A stretch of DNA of 64,000 nucleotides, from the NCBI RefSeq assembly GCF_001274875.1, contig NZ_CP010899.1, forward strand, positions 930,001 through 994,000. Direction: 5' to 3'. This document shows, in pieces, positions 1 through 8,352 of this stretch (positions are counted from its first letter, which is position 1; each line of letters starts with the position of its first letter). The DNA comes from Spiroplasma kunkelii CR2-3x (GTDB lineage: Bacteria > Bacillota_I > Bacilli_A > Mycoplasmatales > Mycoplasmataceae). The translations under genes were made by a program, and so were the position numbers. A model generated the notes under the pieces. That model did not search any database. It was not told the DNA's origin and saw only the letters and a list, made by a program, of their open reading frames with translations.

Positions 1-71
1 ATACCCTCAGACATAGTTTTAGGTGTATTTGCTAAAAAATTAACTGCTGTTGTTAAATACATACCTAACAT
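1..71 (-). CDS. Plectrovirus coat-type protein, 5' end (runs off window)
   Basis: The first 23 codons (MLGMYLTTAVNFLANTPKT...) match, with few changes, the start of the small hydrophobic coat-type protein encoded at 2812-3060 and at 45393. The ATG follows a GGAGG-type ribosome site. The rest lies to the left of the window. In SpV1-type plectroviruses a protein of this size and hydrophobicity is the major coat protein; that assignment is from family knowledge, the paralogy is seen directly. Confidence 0.7.
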   Translation of the reverse strand, partial: MLGMYLTTAVNFLANTPKTMSEG

Positions 72-96
72 TATTTTTATCCTCCTTTCTTTCAAT

Positions 97-219
97 TTAT
101 TTTTTTTCTTTTTTCTTTCCTCGAATTTGTTTAATTTTTTGATAAATTAATAAACCAATTCAAGCAAAAATCCCTAATATAATAACAACACTAAATATTG
201 TCGTTAATCAAGTTGGCAT
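97..219 (-). CDS. Plectrovirus small membrane protein (40 aa, shortened)
   Basis: This is a 40-residue protein with one N-terminal membrane span (MPTWLTTIFSVV...) and a Lys-rich tail. It is the same gene as 2663-2812 and 45393-45542, which encode 49 residues. Here an indel in the A-rich tail brings in an early TAA, so it ends before the coat gene instead of overlapping it. Residues 4 and 20 are TGA-encoded Trp. It is probably a virion or assembly membrane protein of a SpV1-like plectrovirus. Confidence 0.7.
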
Positions 220-322
220 AATATATCTTCTCTATAAAAATATCGTGTTACGCTCTGCGTGTTTGCTACGCTCAAAATAAACAATATTAAATAAATTACC
301 GCTAATAAATTACGCGGATAAT

Positions 323-436
323 TTATTCATTTTCTTTTACATTATTAATTAATATTTTATTTACAGTATTAATAACATTATCTTTACCATACTTTTTCAC
401 TAGCGACTGCAAAATAAAATAATATTTTCTTTCCAT
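323..436 (-). CDS. Plectrovirus small basic protein (37 aa)
   Basis: This encodes a 37-residue basic protein with core LVKKYGKDNVINTVNKI. Homologous 36-residue genes occur at 2363-2473, 43357-43467 and 45659-45769, always just upstream of the small membrane protein and coat genes. The C-terminus differs here (ILINNVKENE instead of IAKDIEIKK). The function is unknown. Conservation across four copies and a constant position support a real phage gene. Confidence 0.65.
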   Translation of the reverse strand: MERKYYFILQSLVKKYGKDNVINTVNKILINNVKENE

Positions 437-700
437 TAAAAAATCAACTCAGAAAGAAGTTGATTTGTTGCACTTCAATTACAAAATGCATAATTAGTAT
501 CTTTTATTAAAATTATTTATATATTTAATTCTTTCCATAATATTTAATATTAATTATTTTGTTATATATAAAAATAATTATAAATGGTAAATAAATCAAA
601 AAGTGTATTAATTTAATTAAAATAACTCTCAAAATAAATAAGATAGTATTTTATAAATTATGAAAAAATCTGTTAAAAATAAAAAAGAGAAAGGAAACAA
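437..700. other. AT-rich intergenic stretch with one hairpin
   Basis: No coding sequence is visible. At 443-466 there is an inverted repeat (AAATCAACT / AAGTTGATTT, loop of about 7) that may mark an element end or a weak terminator. The remainder is A/T runs. A ribosome-site-like AAAGGA at 690-695 belongs to the following pseudogene. Confidence 0.4.
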
Positions 701-1131
701 GTGAAATAAAAAAAATATTTAGTTTATTAGCACCCATTATTTTTGGTTTTGGAACTATGTCTAAAATCATTGCCACTAGTTCATTATTAGACCAGCAAAG
801 AGAACCATTAATAATAGAGGGACAATCAAATTTAGATTTATATATAAAAACAATGATAATAAAGGTGATATTGTTTTTAATGATTGAGATTTAAAAAAAG
901 ATGGATGACAATTGTGACATACATTTAATATTCACTTAATTAACCCTATAAATTACAAATAATTATGTTTTTAGATCAAGAAAGTGATTTTTTTCAAAAA
1001 TTAGCTGAGGAAATATTGAATATTACGGTGATAAGTTAAATAAATATAATAATTTTTATAGTAATAATGAAACTTGCAAAAAAATGATTAATGCTAAGAT
1101 TGTTGACGTCATTAGATTATATAATGATTAA
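701..1131 (+). pseudogene. Broken exported-protein gene
   Basis: A GTG start behind AAAGGA is followed almost at once by a frameshift. A second frame then gives a Spiroplasma-type signal peptide (KKIFSLLAPIIFGFGTMSK). Further shifts near 848 and 1010 are needed to read KNNDNKGDIVFNDWDLKKDG, LDQESDFFQKLAEE and the end NAKIVDVIRLYND. TGA serves as Trp inside the readable parts. At least three lesions make this a decayed secreted or surface protein of unknown role. Confidence 0.6.
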
Positions 1132-1242
1132 TAATAATATTACTATAAATAAATCTCTAAAGAATCTTTTTTATAAAATCATTCATTGTCTTAGAATATA
1201 ACTAATTAAATATATATATGCATAAGTTTGTTTCAAAAAAAT

Positions 1243-1266
1243 AAAAAGCATTAAAATGCTTTTTTA
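1243..1266 (-). terminator. Rho-independent terminator after CAAX protease
   Basis: AAAAAGCATT / AATGCTTTTT forms a hairpin with U-runs on either strand. It lies directly after the stop codon of the minus-strand gene at 1274. Confidence 0.75.
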
Positions 1267-1273
1267 AAATTAA

Positions 1274-2236
1274 TTATGCTAAAAATTTTGGTGCAGCAAG
1301 AATTAAAATCGCAACAATGCAATTATAACCGGCATGCGGAATTATGGTATATGTAACATTCCCATTAACAATAAGAAATAGCATTCCTAGTGTTAATGAT
1401 GCTCCAATATATCCAATAAAATGTTCTCAATCACCGGTTCCAGAGACATGCATGCCAGCAAAGAAAATTGTTGATGCAACAAATCCAAGTCATTTGTTAC
1501 CACTTAAACTAAAAATTCCGTGTCTAGTTGCTAATTCTTCAATAACTGGAGCAATTAAAATTGTATAGATAAATAAGAAAGCGATATTTCATCATTTATC
1601 TAGTCCTTTAATTAAATTATTTTGATTGTTTGAAGTTGTTGCTGTTATTAATAATTGTAAATAAACAAAAAATAAATGAATTGAAAAAACAGCAATAATA
1701 CTAATTGAGCAAACAACAAAAAGACGTTTGCAATCTTGTTTTAAAGTTAATTTAATTTTTTCAAAAATTAATGGTGATGACCGATAAAAAATAAAAATTG
1801 TCACCAATCCCGAAATTATTAATGTTAATAAATTAATTGTTGTTTGAATACTATAAGATGGGTGAAACTGATTTACAATGGTTCCAATTACTAAACCAAT
1901 AATATTTGGAATAAAATAAAAATAATAAAAGTAAATAGCACCTGACCGCATAATTTCACTTTGTGCACCACTAATAACAAAATATGAACCAACTGCAACA
2001 ATAATCCAACTAATAAAGTTCATCCCTGCTAAAGCATATTCATTATGTTTAAACATATATGAAATTAGAATATTAATAAAAAAGGGAGCAAAAATAGCTG
2101 TTCCTAAAAAAATATAACCAGTATTTTTAAGTTTAACTAAATTAAAATCAAAGGGAGCAGCACAATCAACTAATGTTGGTTTTAACTCATATCATGTTCT
2201 TTTAGAATTATTATAAACATTATCATTATTAGTCAT
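1274..2236 (-). CDS. CPBP (CAAX-type) intramembrane metalloprotease family protein
   Basis: This is a 320-residue multi-pass membrane protein. The C-terminal third carries the CPBP/Abi signature: an EExxxR motif (EELATRHGIF), then FxxxH (FFAGMHVS) and HxxxN (HAGYN). In this family these are glutamate-zinc-type intramembrane protease motifs, linked to prenyl-protein processing or bacteriocin immunity. Several Trp residues are TGA. The start is preceded by AAAGGAG. The gene stands alone with its own terminator. The substrate cannot be told from the sequence. Confidence 0.8.
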
Positions 2237-2304
2237 TTTTATTACTCCTTTAAATCCTACTTTTCATTATATAATAAATTTGTAAATTGTAAATGCCAAC
2301 CGAT

Positions 2305-2336
2305 AAAAAGTTAACTATTAATTTAGTTAACTTTTT
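2305..2336 (+). terminator. Strong hairpin at the left edge of the plectrovirus block
   Basis: A perfect 12-bp stem (AAAAAGTTAACT / AGTTAACTTTTT) with an 8-nt loop and a T-run stands between the divergent CAAX protease gene and the first phage gene. It could terminate transcription entering from the right-hand strand or belong to the phage integration boundary. Confidence 0.5.
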
Positions 2337-2362
2337 AAAGTTAATTATATGAGGTTGAAATT

Positions 2363-2473
2363 ATGAAAATAAAGCAATATTTTATTTTGCGGTCTCTAGT
2401 GAAAAAGTATGGTAAAGATAATGTTATTAATACTGTTAATAAGATTGCAAAAGATATTGAAATTAAAAAGTAA
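2363..2473 (+). CDS. Plectrovirus small basic protein (36 aa)
   Basis: This encodes MKIKQYFILRSLVKKYGKDN and ends IAKDIEIKK, 36 residues in all, preceded by GAGGTTG. Copies lie at 323, 43357 and 45659. It opens the coat-region operon (this gene, small membrane protein, coat protein). The basic, helical character would fit a DNA-binding or packaging role, but that is a guess. Confidence 0.7.
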   Translation: MKIKQYFILRSLVKKYGKDNVINTVNKIAKDIEIKK

Positions 2474-2480
2474 AAGAATA

Positions 2481-2513
2481 AATTATTCCGCTAATAAATT
2501 ACGCGGAATAATT
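2481..2513. repeat. Conserved plectrovirus hairpin (ATTCCGC/GCGGAAT)
   Basis: AATTATTCCGC and GCGGAATAATT form an 11-bp perfect stem around an 11-nt loop, immediately after the small basic gene. The same hairpin, slightly varied, follows the homologous gene at about 291-325, 43319-43352 and 45619-45653. The repeated placement suggests a functional phage element such as a terminator or a single-strand signal. Confidence 0.7.
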
Positions 2514-2533
2514 TATTCAATAATGTTTTTTAA

Positions 2534-2561
2534 TGGAGCGAAGCGACAACGAGCGGAGCGA
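2534..2561. repeat. GC-rich gagcg motif of plectrovirus leader
   Basis: A short run of GAGCG/AAGCG/GAGCG units, strikingly GC-rich for this genome, lies between the small basic gene and the small membrane gene. The same sequence occurs inverted at 43269-43296 and a reduced form at 45585-45600. It may fold as imperfect stems in single-stranded phage DNA. Confidence 0.55.
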
Positions 2562-2662
2562 GTTTGCAAATTTCAATTTTTTAATTTTTAGAAAGAAGAT
2601 TTAATATGTTATTTTTAGATGAAAATTGAATTATTTTTTTTCCATTAGAAGGGAGTTATATT

Positions 2663-2812
2663 ATGCCAACTTGATTAACGACAATATTTAGTGTTGTTAT
2701 TATATTAGGGATTTTTGCTTGAATTGGTTTATCAATTTATCAAAAAATTCGTCAAATTGAACGAAATAAAAAAGATAAAAAAGAAATTGAAAGAAAGGAT
2801 GATAAAAAATAA
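2663..2812 (+). CDS. Plectrovirus small membrane protein (49 aa)
   Basis: This is an intact 49-residue protein: one hydrophobic span near residues 5-26, then a highly charged KKDKKEIERKDDKK tail. It is preceded by GAAGGGAG. Its TAA overlaps the ATG of the next gene (TAATG), so the two are translationally coupled. Homologues lie at 97 and 45393. It resembles minor coat or assembly proteins of filamentous phages in architecture. Confidence 0.75.
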
Positions 2813-3060
2813 TGTTAGGTATGTATTTAACAACAGCAGTTAATTTTTTAACAAATACACCTAAAACTATGACTGAGGGTATGGCTGGTATTTGAACTGG
2901 TTTAACTAGTACATTATGAAAAGTTAAAGAAGGTATAACAAATATTTTACCTGAGATAATGGTTTTTTTAGGCGATGCGTGAATTATTTTAATTCCGTTT
3001 GCAATTTTTTTAATTATTAAAGTATTAAACTTTTTCCGTCTTATGGTTAAAGGATTTTAG
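2812..3060 (+). CDS. Plectrovirus major coat-type protein (82 aa)
   Basis: The product has 82 residues: an amphipathic N-terminal half (MLGMYLTTAVNFL, GMAGIWTGL, LWKVKEGITNIL) and a strong C-terminal membrane span (IILIPFAIFLIIKVLNFF) ending in a basic tail RLMVKGF. Short length, single span and basic end fit a filamentous phage coat protein. It is the only one of the three copies that is full length in this window. Coupled to the upstream gene by TAATG. Confidence 0.75.
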
Positions 3061-3137
3061 TATTTATTATTTATCATGTATTTTAACTGTGTAACACTAG
3101 TTTTTATATGTGATTTGATTAAATAATTTTATTGTTT

Positions 3138-3391
3138 ATTTTTACACTATATACTGTTTACAAATTTATTTTTTAATAAACTTTATTACTATCGTTAATA
3201 TTGGAATAATAAAAATTCCTATTATATATATAAGCTTAACTATATTTTCTATGGTTGATAAATTTATATTGTTTATTATTCATAATATTGAATCTATTAT
3301 GAAAAATATTTTTTTAGTAGGAATTAATATAAATAATGTTGTAAAAAATATTTCTATTTTAAAATTTGTAAACAGTATATAATGTAAAAAT
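3138..3391. repeat. 254-bp element bounded by 30-bp inverted repeats
   Basis: The ends 3138-3167 and 3362-3391 are inverted copies with one mismatch in 30 (core TTTACACTATATACTGTTTA). The interior contains a minus-strand open frame (stop at 3166, possible TTG at 3396) for about 76 hydrophobic residues such as FILIPTKKIFFIIDS and IGIFIIPILTIVIKF. It may be a small non-autonomous element or a phage segment with a membrane peptide gene. No transposase is present. Confidence 0.5.
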
Positions 3392-3492
3392 ATCAATTTA
3401 ATTATAAATGATTAATTTTATATTTTAATAACTATTGTTAAAAATTAAATAGTATTTTTCAGTGTGCCAATTTTTATTATTTTATGTATTTA

Positions 3493-3567
3493 ACAATGTT
3501 TATTAACAGTGTTTATTAAACATTAAATAAACAATATATTAACATTATTCATAACATTGTTTATTAA
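3493..3567 (+). repeat. Iteron-like repeats before rep gene
   Basis: Three copies of ACARTGTTTATTAA (3493-3506, 3506-3519, 3554-3567), with an inverted relative between them, stand just before the plectrovirus replication-gene fragment. Direct repeats in that place are typical of initiator binding sites, or could be an autoregulated operator. Confidence 0.5.
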
Positions 3568-3596
3568 ACAAATAATTTAGTTAGGAGTTGATAAAA

Positions 3597-3842
3597 TTGA
3601 GTAATTTTGTTAATAAAAATCAGAATGTAGAAAATTATTTTATTAGTAAGGAATTTATCCCTTTTACAACAGATAAAGCAAGTTTTATTAATTTACCCAA
3701 TCATAATCGCCATATTGGTTTTTGGTTGAGTAATAAGTTTATTTATTCGAGTGAAAAACATTCAGAGTTGAAAATAATAATAGTAATTGAGACAAGATTT
3801 TTAGTTTTGTTTTTGATATATTTTTGTTTATTTTTGATGTAA
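3597..3842 (+). pseudogene. Plectrovirus replication-type gene, 5' fragment fused to another gene's tail
   Basis: The first 60 or so residues ([20 protein letters not shown]...) look like the N-terminus of the phage Rep protein. From [14 protein letters not shown] onward the sequence equals the region 5046-5120, the start of the 125-aa membrane gene in another frame. A deletion has therefore joined the two. AGGAG at 3583-3587 is only 0 nt from TTG 3588 but 9 nt from TTG 3597, so 3597 is preferred. The Rep catalytic part is missing. Confidence 0.6.
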
Positions 3843-3862
3843 TTTGAAATACAAAATTACTG

Positions 3863-4157
3863 ATGACAAATACATCGATTGCTTATTTTTTTAGTCTTTT
3901 TTATGGTTATTAAGCTATCTATTTATGCAATTCACGGCACATAAACACAATATAATAATTTAGGTTAAACAGTACAAACGGGGGTGTCAAATATTTATTA
4001 TTCAACAGTTCACGGTGTTTCTGATACTAAACAAGGTATGCAAAAACATATTAAAGAGCGTAAACAATTTAAAATTAATCGTAATAAAAAACAATTATCA
4101 AGTTTAGCAAAACAAGCAAAAACAAGAGAACAAGCGTATAGGAGAGTGCATAAATAA
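3863..4157 (+). pseudogene. Plectrovirus membrane protein, degraded copy
   Basis: It matches the gene at 5032-5409 and the minus-strand copy at 44173-44601. Here there is a frameshift near 3892, and two TCA codons have become TAA (3942 and 3966 regions). The C-terminal variant (GVFDTK-type, ending RVHK) is that of the 44173 copy rather than the 5032 copy. Its stop overlaps the next ATG (TAATGA). Confidence 0.65.
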
Positions 4158-4393
4158 TGATTAAATTAGTTTTATTGGTGGCGGCAATCGCTATATTTGG
4201 AACTGGTTTTATTACTGTTATTATTAATCAATTTACATCAGCAAAAAATATTATTATGGATTTATATAATTCTGATACTTGGTTGATTTGATTATTTGGC
4301 AGAATGGCAGTTTTGTTTAGTCATCCGTTAATGTTAACAATATCGAGTTTATATATTGTTGGGTTTATTGTTTCAAAAACATTGTATAGTTAG
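4157..4393 (+). CDS. Plectrovirus membrane protein (78 aa), copy 1
   Basis: This is a 78-residue protein with an N-terminal hydrophobic segment ([20 protein letters not shown]) and a second span near the C-terminus ([14 protein letters not shown]). It is nearly identical to 5409-5645. The start overlaps the preceding gene by 1 nt. It sits between the 125-aa membrane gene and the adhesin gene in both copies, so it is part of the conserved phage gene order. Confidence 0.7.
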
Positions 4394-4404
4394 GAGTTAA
4401 GTTT

Positions 4405-4539
4405 ATGAAAAAATCGTTATCTTTATTTGCCATATTTATTTTAAGTTTTTTAGGTTTGGTTATTCCATTTATTACTTTAACGGCGTTTAGACCGTTAAAT
4501 GAGAAGCATTATATATTAAAATACCGTGAATTTTTTTAG
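4405..4539 (+). pseudogene. Plectrovirus adhesin-type gene, 5' stub
   Basis: The first 38 codons (MKKSLSLFAIFILSFLGLVI..., a signal peptide) equal those of the 713-aa gene at 5657. At about 4515 the sequence switches, at an AAAATACC microhomology, into the middle of the Zot-like gene in a different frame. The open frame stops at 4537. The rest of the adhesin has been lost from this copy. Confidence 0.7.
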
Positions 4540-5039
4540 CGAGACATTTTGGTAATCGTGCGTTGTTTACTGCTCAGCGTGAGGGTATGATTTGAAATAA
4601 TATTCGCCAGTTAGCAAGTGGAATTATTATTCCAATTTCATTGAAAAAACTTGTTGCTAAAAAGGAATTTAATTTTTTTAATCGTTTCTTTATTATGCGA
4701 ATTGGAATTTTTCAAGATATAACAGATTATGAAATTTGAAAAACAAAATCAGTAGAACGAACAGCAGAAGGTAAACGAGTAAAACATAAGTCGGATGTTG
4801 GATTAGGAATTCGGTTTTTTAAAATAATTATTCCGCTTGAATTTGCCAATAAGTATGATAGTCAATGATTAAAATTTGTGCGTGATTTAAAAAATGATGA
4901 AATTATTAATAAAAAAGAATATTATTGGTCGGAAATTACAAAATTAAGTGTTAAAGAACGATTGGAGTTATTTGATATTGATATTTTGAAAAAGAATTTA
5001 AAACCTAAAAAAGAGAAAGGAAATAGGAAAGATGATTAA
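4518..5039 (+). pseudogene. Plectrovirus Zot-like ATPase, 3' fragment
   Basis: About 173 codons remain, starting KIPWIFLARHFGNRALFTAQ and ending [12 protein letters not shown]. The minus-strand copy at 44594 extends further upstream and shows a Walker B-like ILFD-SYLYID. Zot/pI-like ATPases drive filamentous phage assembly. The Walker A half is missing here because of the deletion that joined it to the adhesin stub. The end overlaps the next ATG. Confidence 0.65.
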
Positions 5040-5409
5040 TTTATTAGTTGAAAATAATAATAGTAATTGAGACAAGATTTTTAGTTTTGTTTTTGATATA
5101 TTTTTGTTTATTTTTGATGTAATTTGAAATACAAAGTTACCTATGACAAATACGTCGATTGCTTATTTTTTAATTTTTTTTATGGTTATTAAGTTATCAA
5201 TTTACGCAATTCACGGCACATCAACACAGTATAATAATTTAGGTTCAACAGTTAATAATGGTGTTTCGCAAATATATTCGTCAACTGTACGAAAAGGTAT
5301 TAATGTTGGTAAAAATGTTTATCAGAATAGTAATAAGCAACAAGTTAAACGAGAAATTAAACGTCAAAATATTAGACAACAAGCAAAAATTAAAAGAGGT
5401 GTTAAATAA
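5032..5409 (+). CDS. Plectrovirus membrane protein (125 aa)
   Basis: The ATG at 5032 overlaps the end of the Zot-like fragment. Reading TGA as Trp gives 125 residues: two hydrophobic segments ([17 protein letters not shown] and [20 protein letters not shown]) and a basic, Gln/Lys-rich tail. A start at 5143 would drop the first span. Homologues are the broken copy at 3863 and the chimeric one at 44173. It overlaps the next gene by 1 nt. Likely an assembly or virion membrane protein. Confidence 0.7.
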
Positions 5410-5645
5410 TGATTAAATTAGTTTTATTGGTGGCGGCAATCGCTATATTTGGAACTGGTTTTATTACTGTTATTATTAATCAATTTACATCAGCAAAAAA
5501 TATTATTATGGATTTATATAATTCTGATACGTGGTTAATTTGATTATTTGGTAGAATGGCAGTTTTGTTTAGTCATCCGTTAATGTTAATAATATCGAGT
5601 TTATATATTGTTGGGTTTATTGTTTCAAAAACATTGTATAGTTAG
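5409..5645 (+). CDS. Plectrovirus membrane protein (78 aa), copy 2
   Basis: The product is the same as 4157-4393 apart from one substitution near the end (T to I in MLTISSLYI). Two membrane spans are visible. It is coupled to the upstream gene through TAATG, with the adhesin-type gene 11 nt downstream behind TTAGGAG. Its function is not known; the fixed position suggests a virion-end protein. Confidence 0.7.
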
Positions 5646-5656
5646 GAGTTAAGTTT

Positions 5657-7798
5657 ATGAAAAAATCGTTATCTTTATTTGCCATATTTATTTTAAGTTT
5701 TTTAGGTTTGGTTATTCCATTTATTACTTTAACGGCGTTTAGACCGTTAAATGAGAAGTATTATACGCTTAAACAAGAGAATAGTACTGGTAAAGGTATT
5801 AATGAAACTGATTTTATTAATACAATGTTTTTACGCAGCAGTTTTTTTGAAAATTGGTCTGAAACAAATTATTTTATTAATCCAACTTTAAAAACATCAA
5901 AAAAATTATTGTTTAATGATAAATGGTATTTGGATTTTTTACAAGATAGTTATTCAACAGGAGTTGTTTATGATAAACCAAGTTCATCTTTTTTTAGTTT
6001 TTATCACATGTGAGATAGTTGAAAAAATACATATATGGTTGAAAAATTTTATGATGTTAAAAAGGGAAATTTTTTAAATGATTTAACTGATTTTATTTAT
6101 GCTTTTGCCGTAAAATATAATATGTATGATGTGTCTAAAAAAATTGTGGATAATGTTGAGCGTTATAAAGAAAATCATTATCCAAGAGTTAAGTTAAAAC
6201 AAGATAATTGAAAATTAATTACTAATAAATATATTCCACGAGATACTGGGTGATACATTATGATTCATCGAGCGTCTACAGATGGTACATGATTGTTAGA
6301 AAAAATTAATAGTTCAAAATTTTTTGGAAATGTTATTGTTGATTTTGGATTTCCAATTGGTATCATTTATAAATGAGAATTAAATAATCAACCTATACAC
6401 TCTCAATTACCAACCATCAACGAAAACACTGGTGAAATTACTGACTGAAATACTTATCAACAAAATTTCGTAAAAGAATTTATTAATTATTCTTTAACTG
6501 CTGTTTTGCAAGAAAATATTAGAGTTCAACAAGGTGGTAGTGCGGATTATGAAAATCCGAATAAGGTTGGAACAAAGCGGATAATTTTTTATTTTGAGAC
6601 GGTTGATGAATTAAATGTTAAAAATATTAAAAAAGCAATTTATCGGATGATTTTGACTGTTGATGAAGCAAATTTAATTATTTCGGGTAGTTTGGAGTTA
6701 AATAATGTTAATAGTGATGATTTAAGTTTTAATTTTAGTTTTATGCGAACGGTAACGGGTGAAGTTTTTAATTTTAATAGTTCAATTTATTCATCATTAA
6801 ATAATAAAGATTTAAGATATTATCAACAGTTTAACGGTCAATTTGATTTATCTAAGTTTTTACAGTCGTTTTTTGCAAGTGCTTTGGTGCCAGTGTTCCA
6901 AAATCGTAGTTCGTTTATTGAAAATGGATATATTAATAATTTACAGTATGATACTGTTTTAGTTAACTTTTTTGCGTTGAAATTGCAAAATTTTAATAAT
7001 ATTTTGTTGAGTGAAAATATTAACGATAAATTACAATTTGATAAATTATTAAATAGTATGTTTAAGATTTCACAGAAATTTTATACTAATTATTTACGAA
7101 CGATTTTTGATTTAGAAAATAATACTTATGTACAAGGATATAATAAAAAATATGGTTTATTAGTAAATAATGGTTTTAAAATTTATCCACGATATTTTTA
7201 TTTTTCAGATAAATATAAGCAATTAGATATTAAATTATATTCAGCATTTAAAAATCGGTTTTATACCATTAATAATTATGGTAGTGTTTTTAATTATGAT
7301 TTTTCGGTTGTTAATAATTATGATATTAAGTTAAATTCTGGTTATGTTTTTGGTGGTGATTTACAATCAAAATATGGTTTGCAATATAAGAAAATTGAAG
7401 AACAAAAAATTGGTTATAATGTTTTTGAATTGCAAGCACAAAAAGAAAATGATATGTACCGTTATTATGATTTTAATTTTGGGATTTATAATTGACAAGA
7501 GATAAATAGTGGTGGTTTATTCCCTGATAAACAATGATGACAAGTTCAATATATAACTCCTAAAGGTTGATGAGATTTTGGTGCTCATATTAAAAATGCG
7601 GTGATTTGGATTGTTAATACTATTCCGGGAGTTAAACAAGTTAACGAGTTAGCGAGTGGTGTTGGCAAGGTTTTTGAGACAGTATATAGTTTTTTTAGTC
7701 AAATATTTGAGGTATGAAAATTTAATCCTGCATTGTATAGTACAATAACAAATATTTTTTTATTAATTATCTTTATGAAATTTGTACGATTAATATAA
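5657..7798 (+). CDS. Plectrovirus large adhesin-type protein (713 aa)
   Basis: This encodes 713 residues: a signal peptide (MKKSLSLFAIFILSFLGLVI), a large Asn/Tyr/Phe-rich extracellular part, and a C-terminal membrane anchor (TITNIFLLIIFMKFVRLI). That layout is like pIII-type minor coat or attachment proteins of filamentous phages. At least ten Trp codons are TGA. Residues about 184-264 are duplicated in the lipoprotein encoded opposite at 7810-8235. A C-terminal fragment is repeated at 20579. The gene looks fully intact. Confidence 0.75.
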
Positions 7799-7827
7799 AA
7801 AAGGAACTGTTATTCAGTTCCTTTTTG
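7797..7827. terminator. Shared bidirectional terminator
   Basis: AAGGAACTG and CAGTTCCTT form a 9-bp stem with a T-run on the plus strand. The minus-strand lipoprotein stop codon (7810-7812) lies within the loop, so the same hairpin ends both convergent genes. Confidence 0.8.
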
Positions 7828-8235
7828 TTCTTTTCAATCAGTAATTTCACCAGTTTTTTCGTTGATGGTTGGTAATTGAGAGTGTATAGGTTGATTATTT
7901 AATTCTCATTTATAAATGATACCAGTTGGAAATCCAAAATCAACAGTAACATTTCCAAAAAATTTTGAACTATTAATTTTTTCTAACAATCATGTACCAT
8001 CTGTAGACGCTCGATGAATCATAATGTATCACCCAGTATCTCGTGGAATATATTTATTAGTAATTAATTTTCAATTACTATTTTCTGGTGGTTGTTGTGC
8101 TTCTGGTGTTGGTATTATCGGTTTATTTTCTTCTTTATTATTATTTGGTTTTTCAGATTTTTCACACCTGATTAGTGTTGTTGTACTTGTTGCTGTTAAT
8201 CCGATTGTTCCTAAAATACTTATTCATTTTTTCAT
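7810..8235 (-). CDS. Lipoprotein carrying a segment of the plectrovirus adhesin
   Basis: The 141-residue product starts MKKWISILGTIGLTATSTTT and has a lipobox-like cysteine at residue 24 (LIRC), then a Pro/Asn/Lys linker (residues about 25-52). From NWKLITNKYIPRDTG to TGEITDWK it is a near copy of residues 184-264 of the adhesin at 5657: 243 bp with four base differences by eye. AAAAGGAG stands before the ATG. It is therefore a surface-anchored phage-derived domain, convergent with the phage gene. A diverged relative is the lipoprotein at 32913. A superinfection-exclusion role is inference. Confidence 0.75.
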
Positions 8236-8352
8236 ATATATTGCTCCTTTTTATTGTTTTATATATAATCGATTTTATTATATATCAATTATATATTAAT
8301 TATTTTGTATTAAATATTAATTTTATATATTTTTGATGGTAGGTGTAAATTA

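Noticed and set aside
1344-1568. 74-codon plus-strand frame
   Set aside because: Antisense to the CAAX-type protease gene.
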